Source: Arbacia lixula
Lineage: Eukaryota > Echinodermata > Echinoidea > Arbacioida > Arbaciidae
Length of the DNA stretch: 64,000 bases
Reading direction: 5' to 3'
Assembly: GCA_963669155.1 (NCBI GenBank)
Contig: OZ022578.1
Span: 7,476,387-7,540,386, forward strand
This document shows positions 27,301-35,621 of the stretch, piece by piece. The position numbers and the translations under genes are program-made. The notes beneath the pieces were generated by a model. It was not told the DNA's origin and ran no database searches. It saw only the letters and a program-made list of their open reading frames with translations. Within the stretch, counting starts at the first letter, position 1, and each line of letters begins with the position of its first letter.

Positions 27301-30300
27301 AAAAAAACATCACATTTGTTCGTTTAAATTTGTGTCTAGGCCTGCTATGAATGGACCGAGCAAACCAAATCCAGAGGCTACGTCATTACTGAGAAATATT
27401 TACAGGTGAGAGTAAACGGCATTTGCATGGATGCACATTGTACTCATGGTAGATACAGAGATATGCAGGTATTGGAGTATAGGCCTCAGGGGGTTTATTT
27501 GCAAAAGTCATGAAATCGTGCAGCGATATCTTTCTGCATTCCAGAATGATTGTGAGAGGGTGGATGGAGGATGGGGCCTGGTTATGGTGATTATGGTGAA
27601 GAACTTCTAAAGACACTGTAGAATTAAAATGGTGACTGATTTTTTTTTTCAGCTTAAGGTTGTCGTATTTGTATTGCTATGTAGAACTTTGAAGACACAT
27701 GGCTAGTAGAAATGGGCTCTGATGAATCCGTGAAGATTTTTTTCATCATAGGTGAGAAAAGCCCTGTTTATATATTGCTGTGTCATTTTCCTGTCGTAAT
27801 ATTTTACATCAGGGAAAAGACATAAAAATAATATTTCTCTGTGTGCCAGCATTGCGCATTATTTGTACCGGTGATGCACACTAATGCTAGAGAGTTGCAT
27901 GCCATCAAGGGTTGAACGCTGTGTTGATCTACCCCCTCTCTCTCTCTCTCTCTCTCTCATCCAGGAAATCACCTGCGTTTGTTGCTGACGTGGAGAGGGA
28001 CATGGCCAACCTGATCAGGAGTTTGAACAATGAGGTCAGTATGTGAGATTGTTGAGGACTTTGAGAAAAAGAAGGACCGTATGAACCTTGCTAGCTGTGA
28101 GTTGTGTGTAATCATAAAGAGTCACTAGTTAGGAGTCCACAATATTTTCATTTGAGTATGGCATGTATAACATTTAGCTTTGCCTCGATATAGCGCCACT
28201 CTTCTGTTATGGCTGGCCAAAGTTATGCTTTTAGGTTGTAATTATACCTTTATTACTTTTCTATTTGATACAATTTGGTGGATAAGTGTTCTTTTAAATC
28301 CATGTAGAATAAAAGATCAAGTTCACAAGCTCGATTTGGGGTTTTACCTCTTCTACTCTTTACCTTGAAAGCAGTTAAAATTTTTGCATCTATGTGTGGG
28401 ACGACATTATGCCTTCTGTTTATTATGTGTACTCTTCTCGTCTCCATATCAACATTCTTTTTATCCAACATGGAATAAATGACATGCAAATAACTACGTT
28501 GAAGTGATAGAAGTTTCTTCAATTTCATTTGATTCAATCTTGGTGTATTAGTTGAAAGACTATTCCATGTTTTATGACAGAGGCAAATTGCACATGAAAT
28601 TACTTTGTATCATTGTAGCTGATGATGCTGTAATTTCTTTTTATCTTCTGTCATGTCCAATATTGCTTAGTTTGTATGCCAGCTCAGTCTCTGTGTTTCA
28701 TTATGCCATTGTTGCTGGTAATGCTGTACTTTCCTTCTACCCAAAACTACTTCTGTCGTGTCTAATATTACTTTTGTTTGTGTGCAAACCCAGCAGTCCC
28801 AGCAGCCTACTCAGTCCTACAGATTCCCTCCCATGGAACGGGACCAAAGAGCCTTCGTGCATGAGATATGCCATATGTATGGCATGACGTCAGACAGCAC
28901 TGGGACAGATTCTGCCAGGTTCGTCACGGTCACTGCGGAGAGGTGGGTGTCTTCTTGTCTTTGTCATCTTGACCTTAGTACAATGAAAACAAACATGAAT
29001 GCCTCCTGGTCGTATTTGTTGCCAACTAAAATGGAACGATGGGTCCAGCTGAAATTAAAAGCCTCCACACACCCACACCCTGGCTCGAGAAAATCAGAGC
29101 ATGCCTTAATCATCACGCCTTGACCCTAGTTCACTGTTGTGTATGACAAGAGACACATTTGCCTACAAAACCTATGGAAAATCCAGTTCATCACGGCAAC
29201 TCTTTACGAGTTGAGCAAACCGGAAATAGCTATCTTTATTGTATCCTTTTAAAAAATATTCATGGATAAATCCATGAGTTTGAAAAATCCATGGATAAGT
29301 CCATGATGTTAAGCCAACTAGAAATGGTAAGTTATTCATATGACTAGTGAAATAAAAATTGGTGAGGGAAACATGTAAAGAATTTTACTTCTAAGCAGTG
29401 AAATGTTCGGAGATCACATGACTAAACCTGTTAACGCATTTAAGGGTTAATGCTGGTATTTTTCCCTTATTTCCATGTCTGTGTGTCCTGCTCAGGGGGA
29501 GGAGTTGCGTACCTTCCCCGACGGTGTCAGAGATGTACCAGAACGAACCAGCTGCCCCAACACCAGGACTCATGGATGACCAATACAGGTACAAACAACA
29601 GTTTATTATTATATAGGTCCCATATGTATGCTTTCATGTTGTACAGGATTAATTTTAAAAAATGTTGGAAAGATATTGTCCATGATGTGAGAATTCACAT
29701 ATAGAAATGTTGCAGTCAATGCAATCCACTAAACCTTCCTACTCTCCACCAAAAATAGGCCATATTGCTGTCTGAAGAATCAAGAGTACTCTGCATGGTT
29801 GTTGCAATCATTATTTGTGTTGTTGTTTGACTGTGGCAGCGAGCACCACAGGTACATGGGCGGCAACACTCGTGGTGATGAGAGACAGGCCTGCTACCTG
29901 TGTGGTGAGATGGGCCACCGCAAGACCAACTGCCCCCGCAACGCCCGCAACAGGGACAGGGGCAAGCAGCCCACCTGGTGGGGTGGAGACGGCAGGAAGG
30001 TGAGGAGAGACAGGGGGTGGCTGGGAGGAAGGATGGGGGTGTCTGGGGTTGAAATCGTGATATTGTTTGCGAATGGAACTGTGGTGGTGATGGTGTTGGT
30101 AAGGTGTTGGTACAGTAAGTGCTGGTGATTTAAATGATGGCGGTGATGGTGTTGGTAAGATATTGGTACAATAATTGCTGGTGATTTAAATTATTGTGAT
30201 GGGAAAAAGTGGATCTCTGTATTATCAACGTACAGATAGGTAAAGGTTGTAAGAAAAAAAGTTCAATTTTTTAAACTTTTTACAATTTTTTTTGCTTTTT

Positions 30301-30705
30301 CACTAATATTTTGAAAATTTGTTTTTCTTCATAATTCTTGGATTTCCTGAAATTTCCTGCAATTATTTTACATCCTGAAAATTTCCTTGACAACACCAAA
30401 ATTTTCCCAAATTTCCTGAATTTTCAGGAGGAATGGAAACACTGCATAGGGCACAGTTAAACCAAACCCCTGGAGTTCCTGCAGTTCTTTGACAAATCTT
30501 GGTCTCCTAACCTGACCAGGATTCACAAAGCCTTTACCTGAGCAACAGGTTAAACATTTGTGGTTGTGCGTGGTAAAAATGCTCTTCGTATTGAAGATTG
30601 TCATGCTGTTTTATCAAACACATTTTGAACGATGTTATATCTTGAAACAAACTTCTTTTTTTCTCCTCTCAGGGTCGCAAAGGTGGCGGAGGAGGGCGGC
30701 GATAA
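2298..30705 (+). CDS. B-box / double Tudor / R3H / CCHC protein, 29 coding exons
   Basis: Exons: 2298-2373, 5165-5250, 5756-5799, 6562-6627, 6951-7122, 7547-7624, 9451-9637, 10220-10337, 13293-13410, 14258-14359, 14845-14958, 15183-15282, 16028-16050, 16941-17259, 18492-18674, 19203-19380, 20431-20486, 21820-21940, 22952-23069, 24089-24184, 24836-24940, 26056-26149, 26686-26740, 27340-27405, 27965-28034, 28794-28942, 29496-29588, 29840-29999, 30673-30705. All introns are GT-AG and phases match at every junction; the sum is 3180 nt, or 1059 residues plus TAA. Order: zinc finger (~5-50), helical region (~55-235), extended Tudor 1 (~237-420), charged linker (~430-595), spacer, extended Tudor 2 (~674-855), R3H (~925-964), CCHC knuckle (~1013-1026), Gly/Arg tail. 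Tudor proteins of this type usually scaffold RNPs by reading methylated arginine in germ granules; R3H and CCHC bind single-stranded nucleic acid. Function here is inference. The start is the ATG just before the first cysteine cluster. 5' UTR exons upstream are not excluded. Confidence 0.9.
2698..3186. mobile_element. Short element with G-run inverted ends
   Basis: The left end is a run of 14 Gs, then CCCGGGGGGGGCACTCA. The right end read backwards gives C-run, GGGGGGGGCACTCA. The interior is much more GC-rich than its surroundings, with repeated TTCCTTAGACCCC phrases, for example near 2790 and 3105. This is a non-autonomous inverted-repeat element in intron 1; no coding capacity is seen. Target duplication is not certain. 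Confidence 0.6.
3440..4011. mobile_element. Foldback element with long inverted repeats, intron 1
   Basis: The left arm contains CCTTTACGGTTCTTG, GTACGCGAGCGTTCAGCGAT and CAGTAAATCTGAATCATATT. The right arm has the reverse complements in reverse order (AATATGATTCAGATTTACTG at about 3856, ATCGCTGAACGCTCGCGTAC-like at about 3950, CAAGAACCGTAAAGG at about 3986). Arms are roughly 200 bases around a ~160-base AT-rich centre. No transposase is seen. Confidence 0.75.
5022..5047. repeat. (GTGTT)n microsatellite
   Basis: Five tandem GTGTT units lie in the first intron of the Tudor-type gene, about 120 bases before exon 2. No other function is visible. Confidence 0.85.
5756..9637 (+). CDS. Exons 3-7: helical, probably coiled-coil region
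   Basis: Five exons (5756-5799, 6562-6627, 6951-7122, 7547-7624, 9451-9637) encode about 182 residues rich in Lys, Glu, Leu and Gln, for example [13 protein letters not shown] and [13 protein letters not shown]. Following a B-box, this is the usual place of a TRIM-type coiled coil that drives dimerisation. The heptad pattern was judged by eye only. The intron between exons 6 and 7 contains the hAT-like element at 7724. Confidence 0.7.
7724..8753. mobile_element. Non-autonomous hAT-like transposon
   Basis: The element begins TAAGCCTGAGTC and ends GACTCAGGCCTA, imperfect inverted repeats followed inward by ATCGATT and CCGGTGTTCGAT on both sides. It is flanked by perfect 8-base repeats GTCATTAG (7716-7723 and 8754-8761), the target-site length of hAT elements. 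About 1030 bases carry no transposase frame. The part 7855-8160 is closely similar to 55385-55680, so the internal module is shared with the palindrome near 54-56 kb. Confidence 0.8.
10220..15282 (+). CDS. Exons 8-12: extended Tudor module 1
   Basis: Exon 8 (10220-10337) supplies the leading strand region with CFWVCQDL. Exons 9 and 10 (13293-13410, 14258-14359) carry the Tudor core: [10 protein letters not shown] then [12 protein letters not shown] and FMDIPFQ. Exons 11 and 12 (14845-14958, 15183-15282) supply the staphylococcal-nuclease-like half that follows the core in extended Tudor domains. Aromatic residues typical of a methylarginine pocket (W, Y and the DY pair) are present. The Asn usual in the DYGN turn is replaced (DYAHGDE), so ligand preference may differ. 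Confidence 0.85.
10650..11640. repeat. 157-bp tandem repeat opened by (GTCC)n tract, intron 8
   Basis: It opens with GTCTCGCCCACCGGAGGTGA and a GTCCGTCCGTC microsatellite (10694-10780). Units beginning TTAAAGTTTACCTGCAAGAC follow at about 10788, 10979, 11136, 11294, 11451 and 11608, with about 157-base spacing after the first. Each unit contains AAGGTCAAAGGTCATTTGAG. The last units are more diverged. Confidence 0.85.
11870..12165 (+). pseudogene. Zinc-finger gene fragment in intron 8
   Basis: A reading frame contains four cysteine pairs in C-x2-C-x12-H-x-C spacing: [52 protein letters not shown] and [16 protein letters not shown] after an interruption. The spacing resembles C2H2 fingers with the last His replaced by Cys. 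It is on the same strand as the host gene but has no in-frame splice partner there. It may be an old retrocopy or a piece of a transposon-encoded protein. Confidence 0.5.
12575..13206. mobile_element. Tc1-like non-autonomous element (MITE)
   Basis: The left end is CAGTTGAGGC after TA (12573-12574). The right end read backwards is TAGTTGAGGCCAGAAGTTTA followed by CATACACCCAGG, very like the termini of Tc1/Sleeping Beauty elements, and is followed by TA (13207-13208). Inverted repeats extend about 120 bases, including CATGACGAATTTG and its partner near 13093. A (TCTTTTA)n stretch lies near 12990. There is no transposase. Confidence 0.75.
13411..14195. repeat. GAT/GGT trinucleotide-rich microsatellite
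   Basis: Nearly 800 bases of ATGATG and GATGGTGATGATG periods fill most of intron 9, between the two exons of the first Tudor core. The long Met/Val and Ile/Ser frames on both strands are composition artefacts. Several ACTAGTAAACTAGT-like words interrupt it near 13600 and 13765. Confidence 0.9.
16028..20486 (+). CDS. Exons 13-17: charged low-complexity linker
   Basis: A 23-base micro-exon (16028-16050) encodes AQDSRSSK. Exons 14 (16941-17259) and 15 (18492-18674) are dominated by Glu, Lys and Asp ([29 protein letters not shown]). Exons 16 (19203-19380) and 17 (20431-20486) are uncharged, with a Tyr/His-rich patch [12 protein letters not shown]. The segment looks disordered and separates the two Tudor modules. 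In-frame joins at both ends support it being coding despite its composition. Confidence 0.8.
16799..16880 (+). repeat. Mosaic copy of exon 11 and exon 14 sequence in intron 13
   Basis: TGGTTTTGGTATGTTTCCTC repeats the sequence just before exon 14 (16914). It is followed by GACCTCACATCCAACATGCT and GCTAGAGTG, a near-identical copy of part of exon 11 (about 14917-14942), then CAGGGATATGCGTCTT, a copy of the exon 14 start. The reading frame from here stays open into exon 14. It could be a relic of partial duplication or an alternative 5' extension of exon 14. Confidence 0.65.
17346..17368. repeat. Poly-G tract
   Basis: A run of about 20 Gs with one T lies in intron 14. Matching short C runs lie at about 18931 and 19390 in the next introns. 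These are mononucleotide tracts and may be assembly-sensitive. Confidence 0.8.
18120..18400. repeat. (TCTA)n microsatellite
   Basis: About 250 bases of TCTA/TCAA units fill the end of intron 14 just before exon 15. All three long Tyr/Leu/Ser/Ile frames here are repeat artefacts. Confidence 0.95.
21051..21678. mobile_element. Foldback element, intron 17
   Basis: The left arm begins CACTATACACTTTTGAAATG and runs to GCGAGAGGTTGAATATTGAA. The right arm holds the complements TTCAATATTCAACCTCTCGC (about 21465) and CATTTCAAAAGTGTGTTG (about 21651). Arms are about 230-250 bases around a short centre. AT-rich; no coding capacity. It ends about 140 bases before exon 18. Confidence 0.75.
21820..26149 (+). 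CDS. Exons 18-22: extended Tudor module 2
   Basis: Exon 18 (21820-21940) has [15 protein letters not shown]. Exon 19 (22952-23069) has [19 protein letters not shown] and exon 20 (24089-24184) [14 protein letters not shown], together forming the core. Exons 21 (24836-24940) and 22 (26056-26149) carry the following [13 protein letters not shown] and hydrophobic strands. The core turn reads IDFGSVAS, without the acidic residue and Asn common after DYG, so this copy may be a structural or divergent reader. The exon split of core and tail parallels that of module 1, suggesting internal duplication. Confidence 0.8.
21975..22235. repeat. Tandem duplication, 141-bp period, intron 18
   Basis: GTAGGAGACTCCCC at about 21981 recurs at about 22122, and the following ~115 bases (CATAGACCAATAATACTGCA onward) are almost identical. 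This is two copies, recently made, just after exon 18. Confidence 0.9.
22533..22894. mobile_element. Short hAT-like element
   Basis: The left end is CAGTGTTTCCAT and the right end AAACACTG. The flanks are TGTAATGT (22525-22532) and TGCAATGT (22895-22902), an 8-base target duplication with one difference. Its left half matches, in the opposite orientation, sequence at about 30300-30444. There is no transposase; 362 bases. Confidence 0.65.
23080..23440. repeat. GAT/AAT trinucleotide-rich microsatellite
   Basis: GAGGAGGAGG then ATGATAATAATGATGATGAT-type sequence fills the start of intron 19. Asp/Asn-rich and Ile-rich frames on both strands are artefacts. Confidence 0.9.
23951..24046 (+). mobile_element. 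Retroelement 3' tail, probably LINE
   Basis: GGGAGAACAGTGCAAACTTT, TGATGGGGCTACC, a short A run and GACTGAATAAATCAAATAAG form a 3' end that recurs at 58071-58150. The A-rich, AATAAA-bearing short tandem tail is typical of LINE 3' ends. The 5' part is not recognisable. Confidence 0.5.
25517..25980 (-). mobile_element. LINE-like 3' remnant, intron 21
   Basis: On the - strand the end reads GTGGAATAAATTGAATTGAA followed by more TTGAA units, a repeated-pentamer tail of LINE type. Upstream (to about 25980) is a degraded frame without a clear domain. Assigned from tail structure only. Confidence 0.4.
26686..28034 (+). CDS. Exons 23-25: short spacer exons
   Basis: Three small exons (26686-26740, 27340-27405, 27965-28034) encode about 64 residues with Pro/Lys-rich sequence ([20 protein letters not shown]) then a helical piece ([15 protein letters not shown]). 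No domain is recognised. Splice phases (1-2, 2-2, 2-0) join exactly with neighbours. Confidence 0.7.
26750..26990 (-). mobile_element. Possible LINE tail with (GAAAT)n end
   Basis: On the - strand, TTGAATGTGGAAATGAATG leads into six GAAAT units next to exon 23. The rest is A/T-rich and unrecognised. The pentamer tail could also be a plain microsatellite. Confidence 0.35.
27937..27958. repeat. (CT)n microsatellite at splice acceptor
   Basis: Eleven CT units form the polypyrimidine tract directly before the acceptor of exon 25 (27965). Length changes here could affect acceptor strength. Confidence 0.85.
28253..28560 (-). mobile_element. Possible LINE coding fragment, intron 25
   Basis: A 94-codon frame on the - strand has a basic, Arg/His-rich sequence ([25 protein letters not shown]) resembling the C-terminal part of some LINE reverse-transcriptase proteins. 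Similarity is by eye and weak; no RT motif is included. Confidence 0.35.
28794..28942 (+). CDS. Exon 26: R3H nucleic-acid-binding domain
   Basis: The exon encodes [17 protein letters not shown] followed by a small-residue loop and [10 protein letters not shown]. The R-x3-H signature is RAFVH, and the GM(T)S..STG...R.V.V pattern fits R3H domains, which bind single-stranded nucleic acid. Upstream it opens with a Gln/Pro/Ser stretch. The CAGCAG acceptor allows a one-codon NAGNAG-type shift of the splice site at 28794/28797. Confidence 0.8.
29496..29588 (+). CDS. Exon 27: spacer between R3H and zinc knuckle
   Basis: It encodes about 31 residues beginning [15 protein letters not shown] and ending LMDDQYR. 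No domain is recognised; Pro and acidic residues suggest a flexible linker. It takes phase 2 at both ends, matching exons 26 and 28. Confidence 0.75.
29840..30705 (+). CDS. Exons 28-29: CCHC zinc knuckle and Gly/Arg C-terminus
   Basis: Exon 28 (29840-29999) encodes [14 protein letters not shown], a perfect C-x2-C-x4-H-x4-C knuckle, followed by a basic [10 protein letters not shown] stretch. The last exon (30673-30705) encodes [10 protein letters not shown] and a TAA stop. The RG-rich end is a plausible arginine-methylation and RNA contact site. Such tails can be ligands for Tudor domains, so the protein might bind itself or paralogues (inference). Confidence 0.85.
30300..30444 (-). mobile_element. 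Partial copy of the 22.5-kb hAT-like element
   Basis: The reverse complement begins CAGTGTTTCCAT and continues with GGAAATTTCAGGAAATCCAA, matching the left end of the element at 22533. The opposite terminus is not seen, so this copy is partial. It lies in the last intron. Confidence 0.55.
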
Positions 30706-33700
30706 TTGACCAAGAACTTCACTTGTCGACTACAGTATTGAACATATTTTGTAATAGGTTTGTACAAAAGAAACAACACATGGGTGTTATCTGCCTACCT
30801 ATAATGTTACTGTACTGCACAAGAGTATTTAAGTTTTGCCAGTTTTCACCATGAATCGGTGGCACAATGTAGCTGTTAGCCAGACATTGAAAGAGTTTTA
30901 AAGTTAGACTTGTCATTTCAACAAAAATTACTTTGTACGGCACAAAGGATGCAGAATGCTCTCTGAAATTGTTGCGTTTCCTTTTTTTGTGCTTGTGGTT
31001 TACCATATTGTCACGGCAGTGTGTGTGTCTGTGTATCTGTTCTGATCAGCTGTTGTCTTCATGTTGTTGTCATTCTCTATCTGAATTTGCATGAGTTGTA
31101 GACATCTATTCCAAGATTTAGAAGAATGCTACTTGAATTCATGTTGATGACTCATTTGCTCATCTACCCAGTTTTAGATGGAATTGATTTTATGATTCTG
31201 CTTGAGCAGACATTTGCTTCGTAATGAGGACTAAGTTACTTTCAAAATGGCCATTACAAAGGTTGGCCAGCAAATCAGAAGCATAATAATTTGTTACAGA
31301 GAGAATCAAGAAGATATGAATTGCTCTTGAAATTACTATGAACATGAGCAGTTATTGTTCAGGATTCACAATTACTAATTTCTCCCTTGAAAATGAACAT
31401 AAATGCTTCAACATAGATTCACAAGTAAGCTTGACTTGAAATTGGTTTACATTATTATACTAAAAAGTATTGTATAGTTTTTATGTCACAAATTGTGTGC
31501 AAAGTTAAAATGTGTAAGTTGATATATTTTGATTGTATTAAATGTTTTTACTGAAGTATGTTGTAGTATGTACCTTTCAGTTGCAAAGAGAAATGTGCTA
31601 AGAGTAGCATTATACTTTCAGGTTTATCCTTTCATTGATGATTCCATCAGTTTATTATACCATTCATAATTCTCATCAAAGCTATCCATATCTATTCTGA
31701 AAATGCAGTTACAATCCATGTTCATACAAACCACTTGAACATGTAAATTGACAGTCTCCTAGAAAATTTGTAGGAACAAAATGTGACTATATCAATTCAC
31801 CCCTTCCCTTGTGTGTCTGTAGTATACTCGTAACATTCCATCTTAAGGAGGTGTATCCCATTTGCATGTCTGTTATCAAAGAGTAAATAGAACATTCCTT
31901 GGGATGTAGGAATTGACAAATGACTTTAAAAGTAGAAATATATCGACTGTTACACAAAATGAACTTTGGCGGGTTGTCTAGCGATACATGAATAAATCGA
32001 GTATTGCAGACCCTTACTTTTTACCCAAGTGATTCAATCATGATTCAATCATGATTCAATCATGTTACTAGGGACAAATCTATTCAGCTTTATGATGAGT
32101 AATTGCATGCCACTTTCATTGAAGTAGAAGCAAAGGCAGAGAGGCCAATGAATATTCAAATGGGACATTTGTTATGCATTATCCATACCACTGTTATGCT
32201 TCTTATTTTCCAAACTGGACCTATATTATTGTTGGTCAAGCAATGTTTCAAAGATCTAGTGTCTGCGAAAGGGATACACTACCTCTACAGGTAAATGCAT
32301 TGTTATGCCTCCGCAACAAAATTGCAGGATGGCTTTTTGTTTCCGGGTCGTTCGTCCGGATCTCATTTATGTGATTACTCAAAATTTCATCAAACTTGGT
32401 TCAATGATTATATAGGGTAGGGCTATTCACTGATTTAATTTGGGTCGTGTAAGTCAGATTTTTAGGTCTCAGTGTCTGGGCAGTAGGGCAGAGGCATACC
32501 AGTCCACTCAAATTTCTCTAGATATTCACAGCATACATGTAGCACATTGGCAAGAGAATGTTGTTTTCTTGTTTTCCTCTCTCTTGCCAGTCATGTCTGC
32601 TGTCTGATTCAGACAGATCGCATACACATTTTTCATTTACTTCTTTCAAACAGTTTGTTTATGTTTGTGTGTGTGTGTAGTTTTTGTTTGTAAAGTGTTA
32701 TAAGAAGCATTCTTCTGTTCGTGTTGCTTTGTGATCGAAATGCAATCTGAAGGTGTCAGTGGTTATTTGCAAGGGTGGGGAGGGGTGGGGGGGGGGGGGG
32801 GGTGCAGGGCGGGGAGAGGAGTGTGGAGCAGGGAAAAGGGTGCGGGGAGATACACATTCTCATATACACTATTTATTTCTGTCAAAAAGGCTCAAATATT
32901 GTACAACCAAATTTATTTATGTACCCAATGCTCCATCGAGTTTGAACTCTCATTTTATTGTGACCTGTGTAGTCACGTGTAGTGATTACTCTTGCAGGAT
33001 TGAGTTTTTTCCCGCAAAAGGCATGACATTTGTTTGCACAGTTTGAAAAAAAAATGAATAAATTCTTTGCTTTAAAAACAATTCATAAATACCTGTACAT
33101 GTGTATGGAACATGAAAATGAGTTATTCTTTCTCATTATGTAGAATATTTAATTTCATGATATAATTCCAGGTGTTTCTGAGCAGAAGGTAAATATTAGA
33201 GACAAGTCTAGATGGATATTTGTGAAAATATCTGAGTTTTAAAGAATGGATAAAACACTGACAATGGTCAGTGTTATCCAATGCAAGTGTACTGGTGAGA
33301 GTTTTTTAGAACACAAATATTGATGTTCCATCCAAAATATGAATGAACATTCACTGAAAAAGTGTATTAATTTTTCTCTCCCTTTTGGAAATTGACTTGA
33401 CTTCATTGTTGCTCTATTCATCTTTGATCATCAGAAGTCAACAGAATGGATTCATACTATCATTTGTGTAATATGATGTACTTTATTGTGGGCAATGTGT
33501 AGCAAAAACAAGAAAGTAATTGTGTCCCAGACTGCTGCATTACAGTTCAGAGCATCAGTGGATCCTAATGTAGAGTGACATTATGCCAAAAAAATGTTTA
33601 CAGGTTAATGTTTTTTGCGTCTTTGCGAGCAAGTGTGTGTTCTTCATGATGCCAGTTTTGTTTATAAAACTGTTGCAAGTGTTGTGTTTACTGATGTCAT

Positions 33701-34890
33701 ACACTCGTAGCAATTGAACTGGACAATTATGAAACTAGTATGCAAAGAATTAGTAAACTGGTTCAGACAATAAAAAAGCAAGGTGTGCACATATTGCTTA
33801 TATACTGGATGATCCATATTTGTATTCATGTCTGTGCTCACTGATGTTCATTTGTATATCATTTTGTTTAATTTTTTAGTCCATATTTTTGGTCCGTTTT
33901 GTTTGTTTTGTACTTGTTGCGTGGCAATGGTGTCACAAAGATGATTCTAGGTTTCTTGTTGGATTGGAGTAAAGCAAGTCGACTGAGTAAAACAAGGAAT
34001 TAAACTCCATATTGTTTACCTTTTGTAGTTTCTCTGTGATGAAATGACAGTGCATGTGCATTGAAGTTCATGCCATGGTACATGCAGATTGAATGTTGGT
34101 CATTGGTGGGTCGGTAGATTGATGGTGTATTGTTATAGGGAGTGTCTGGCCAAGAACTTTCACATGGCCGATTGCATTAGAGAAGGTCCTTTGAGGTATG
34201 ATGGCTCTGTGAAGATGTTTGTTTGTTGTCCTCAAACTCTACATGTGCTCACTTCTGTGTATGATTGTATGTGATTATGGTCCTCCAATGTGCTTTTATC
34301 ACTGGCAGCATTGTACATAGTCCCCCAACACAGGTGTGGTTAAAGGGGAATAGTACAGGGCCAACCCAATCTGACTGAAAGAAGAGATAAAAACAAATGG
34401 TCTCAACAAACATGACATGTTTAACAAAAGGAAACTTAAACATGCATTAAAGGTAAATTCAATTTAATTCTTACTCTAAAATAAACTTATGAATGTGACA
34501 TATACATAGAATATCCAAAATGAATATTGTTCCTTTTGTGCCTTCTTCTTTATGTGTCTATATAGAATGTAATATAGAATAATAATTTCAAGCAATATAC
34601 TGATATGATATACCATTCCTTGTTAAGTACATGTATATAAAAACAAACTATAGCTTTATTTACAGCGAAGAGTTCGAAAAGTTGCAGCACTCACTATGAA
34701 AGACTTGCATTTTTCAGCTGCGCGTTAAATCATTTTGTGAAAGAATTTTAATGAAAGTACATTTTATATAGGCATATACACAATTTCTTAAACATTTCAA
34801 GATACATTTCAGATTCAGAAGATGTTATTTCACTGTTTCAGGGTCATATTATCAATGTGACTCTGCTTCTCAAATCATCTGCATGGAATT
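30706..34890. other. 3' UTR / intergenic region, convergent genes
   Basis: No convincing coding frame. AATAAA occurs on the + strand at 31991-31996, 33057-33062 and 33769-33774; the last is followed by AGGTGTGCAC and could be the poly(A) signal of the Tudor-type gene, but the choice is open. A repeat beginning GTTATGCCTCCGCAAC (32304) to about 32480 and a G run (32778-32802) are the only other structures noticed. Confidence 0.6.
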
Positions 34891-34910
34891 CACTAAATCA
34901 CTCCCCCCCC

Positions 34911-35621
34911 AAACAACAAAAAAGTAAGTCCCCCCTAAGCAAAATAGCATAACTTTTTATGAAAGAGGTTTTGGGCAAAATAATTTGGCAGGATTGTTCC
35001 TTAACTTATGTGTGAAAATGACATTAATCCAATTAGTCATACATGAGTGGGTGAATTTTAAAGGCAAAAATGTCACTTTTCAAAAGTCACAAGGGTAATT
35101 TTGGGATTCTGTTTTATGAAGTTTTGATGAATTCCAATTCTGGTGCATAACGTAAACTATGTACTTTCAATGTTTATCATCAATCTCTCGATGCACTAAC
35201 ACCTATCCTGACACTTAACCCATTGTTCTGGTTGAGTGAGCACCGTTTAACAAAAGAAACTTTTAAAAACCCTTTATTTTGGTGAAAAAATGAAACTGGA
35301 TATTTTGACAAAGATGTAAAATGACCTGTCATGTAAACGTAAGAAGTCATTTTCGTGTCATGGTTGAGGGAAAACACTTTAAAAATCACACAAGAAATGC
35401 CAAAATGTATTGTTAAAACGGCATAAACAATTACCCTTATGACTTTTGAAAAAGTGACATTTTTCCCCACTCATGCATGACTAATTGGATTAATCTGATT
35501 TTCACACAGAAGTTAGTCTATAAGTTAAACAATCCTGCCAAATAATTTTGCCCAAAACCTCTTCGATAAAAAGTTATGCTTTTTTGCTTGGGGGGGGGGG
35601 GCTTACTTCTTTTGTTGTGTT
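34911..35621. mobile_element. Foldback element in the intergenic region
   Basis: The left arm holds AACAACAAAAAAGTAAGTCC, AAAATAATTTGGCAGGATTG and CACTTTTCAAAAGTCA. The right arm carries their complements (TGACTTTTGAAAAAGTG at about 35440, CAATCCTGCCAAATAATTTT at about 35530, GCTTACTTCTTTTGTTG at about 35601). Arms are about 220 bases around a ~280-base centre. C and G runs abut the ends. Lies downstream of the SRCR gene on its strand. Confidence 0.75.
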
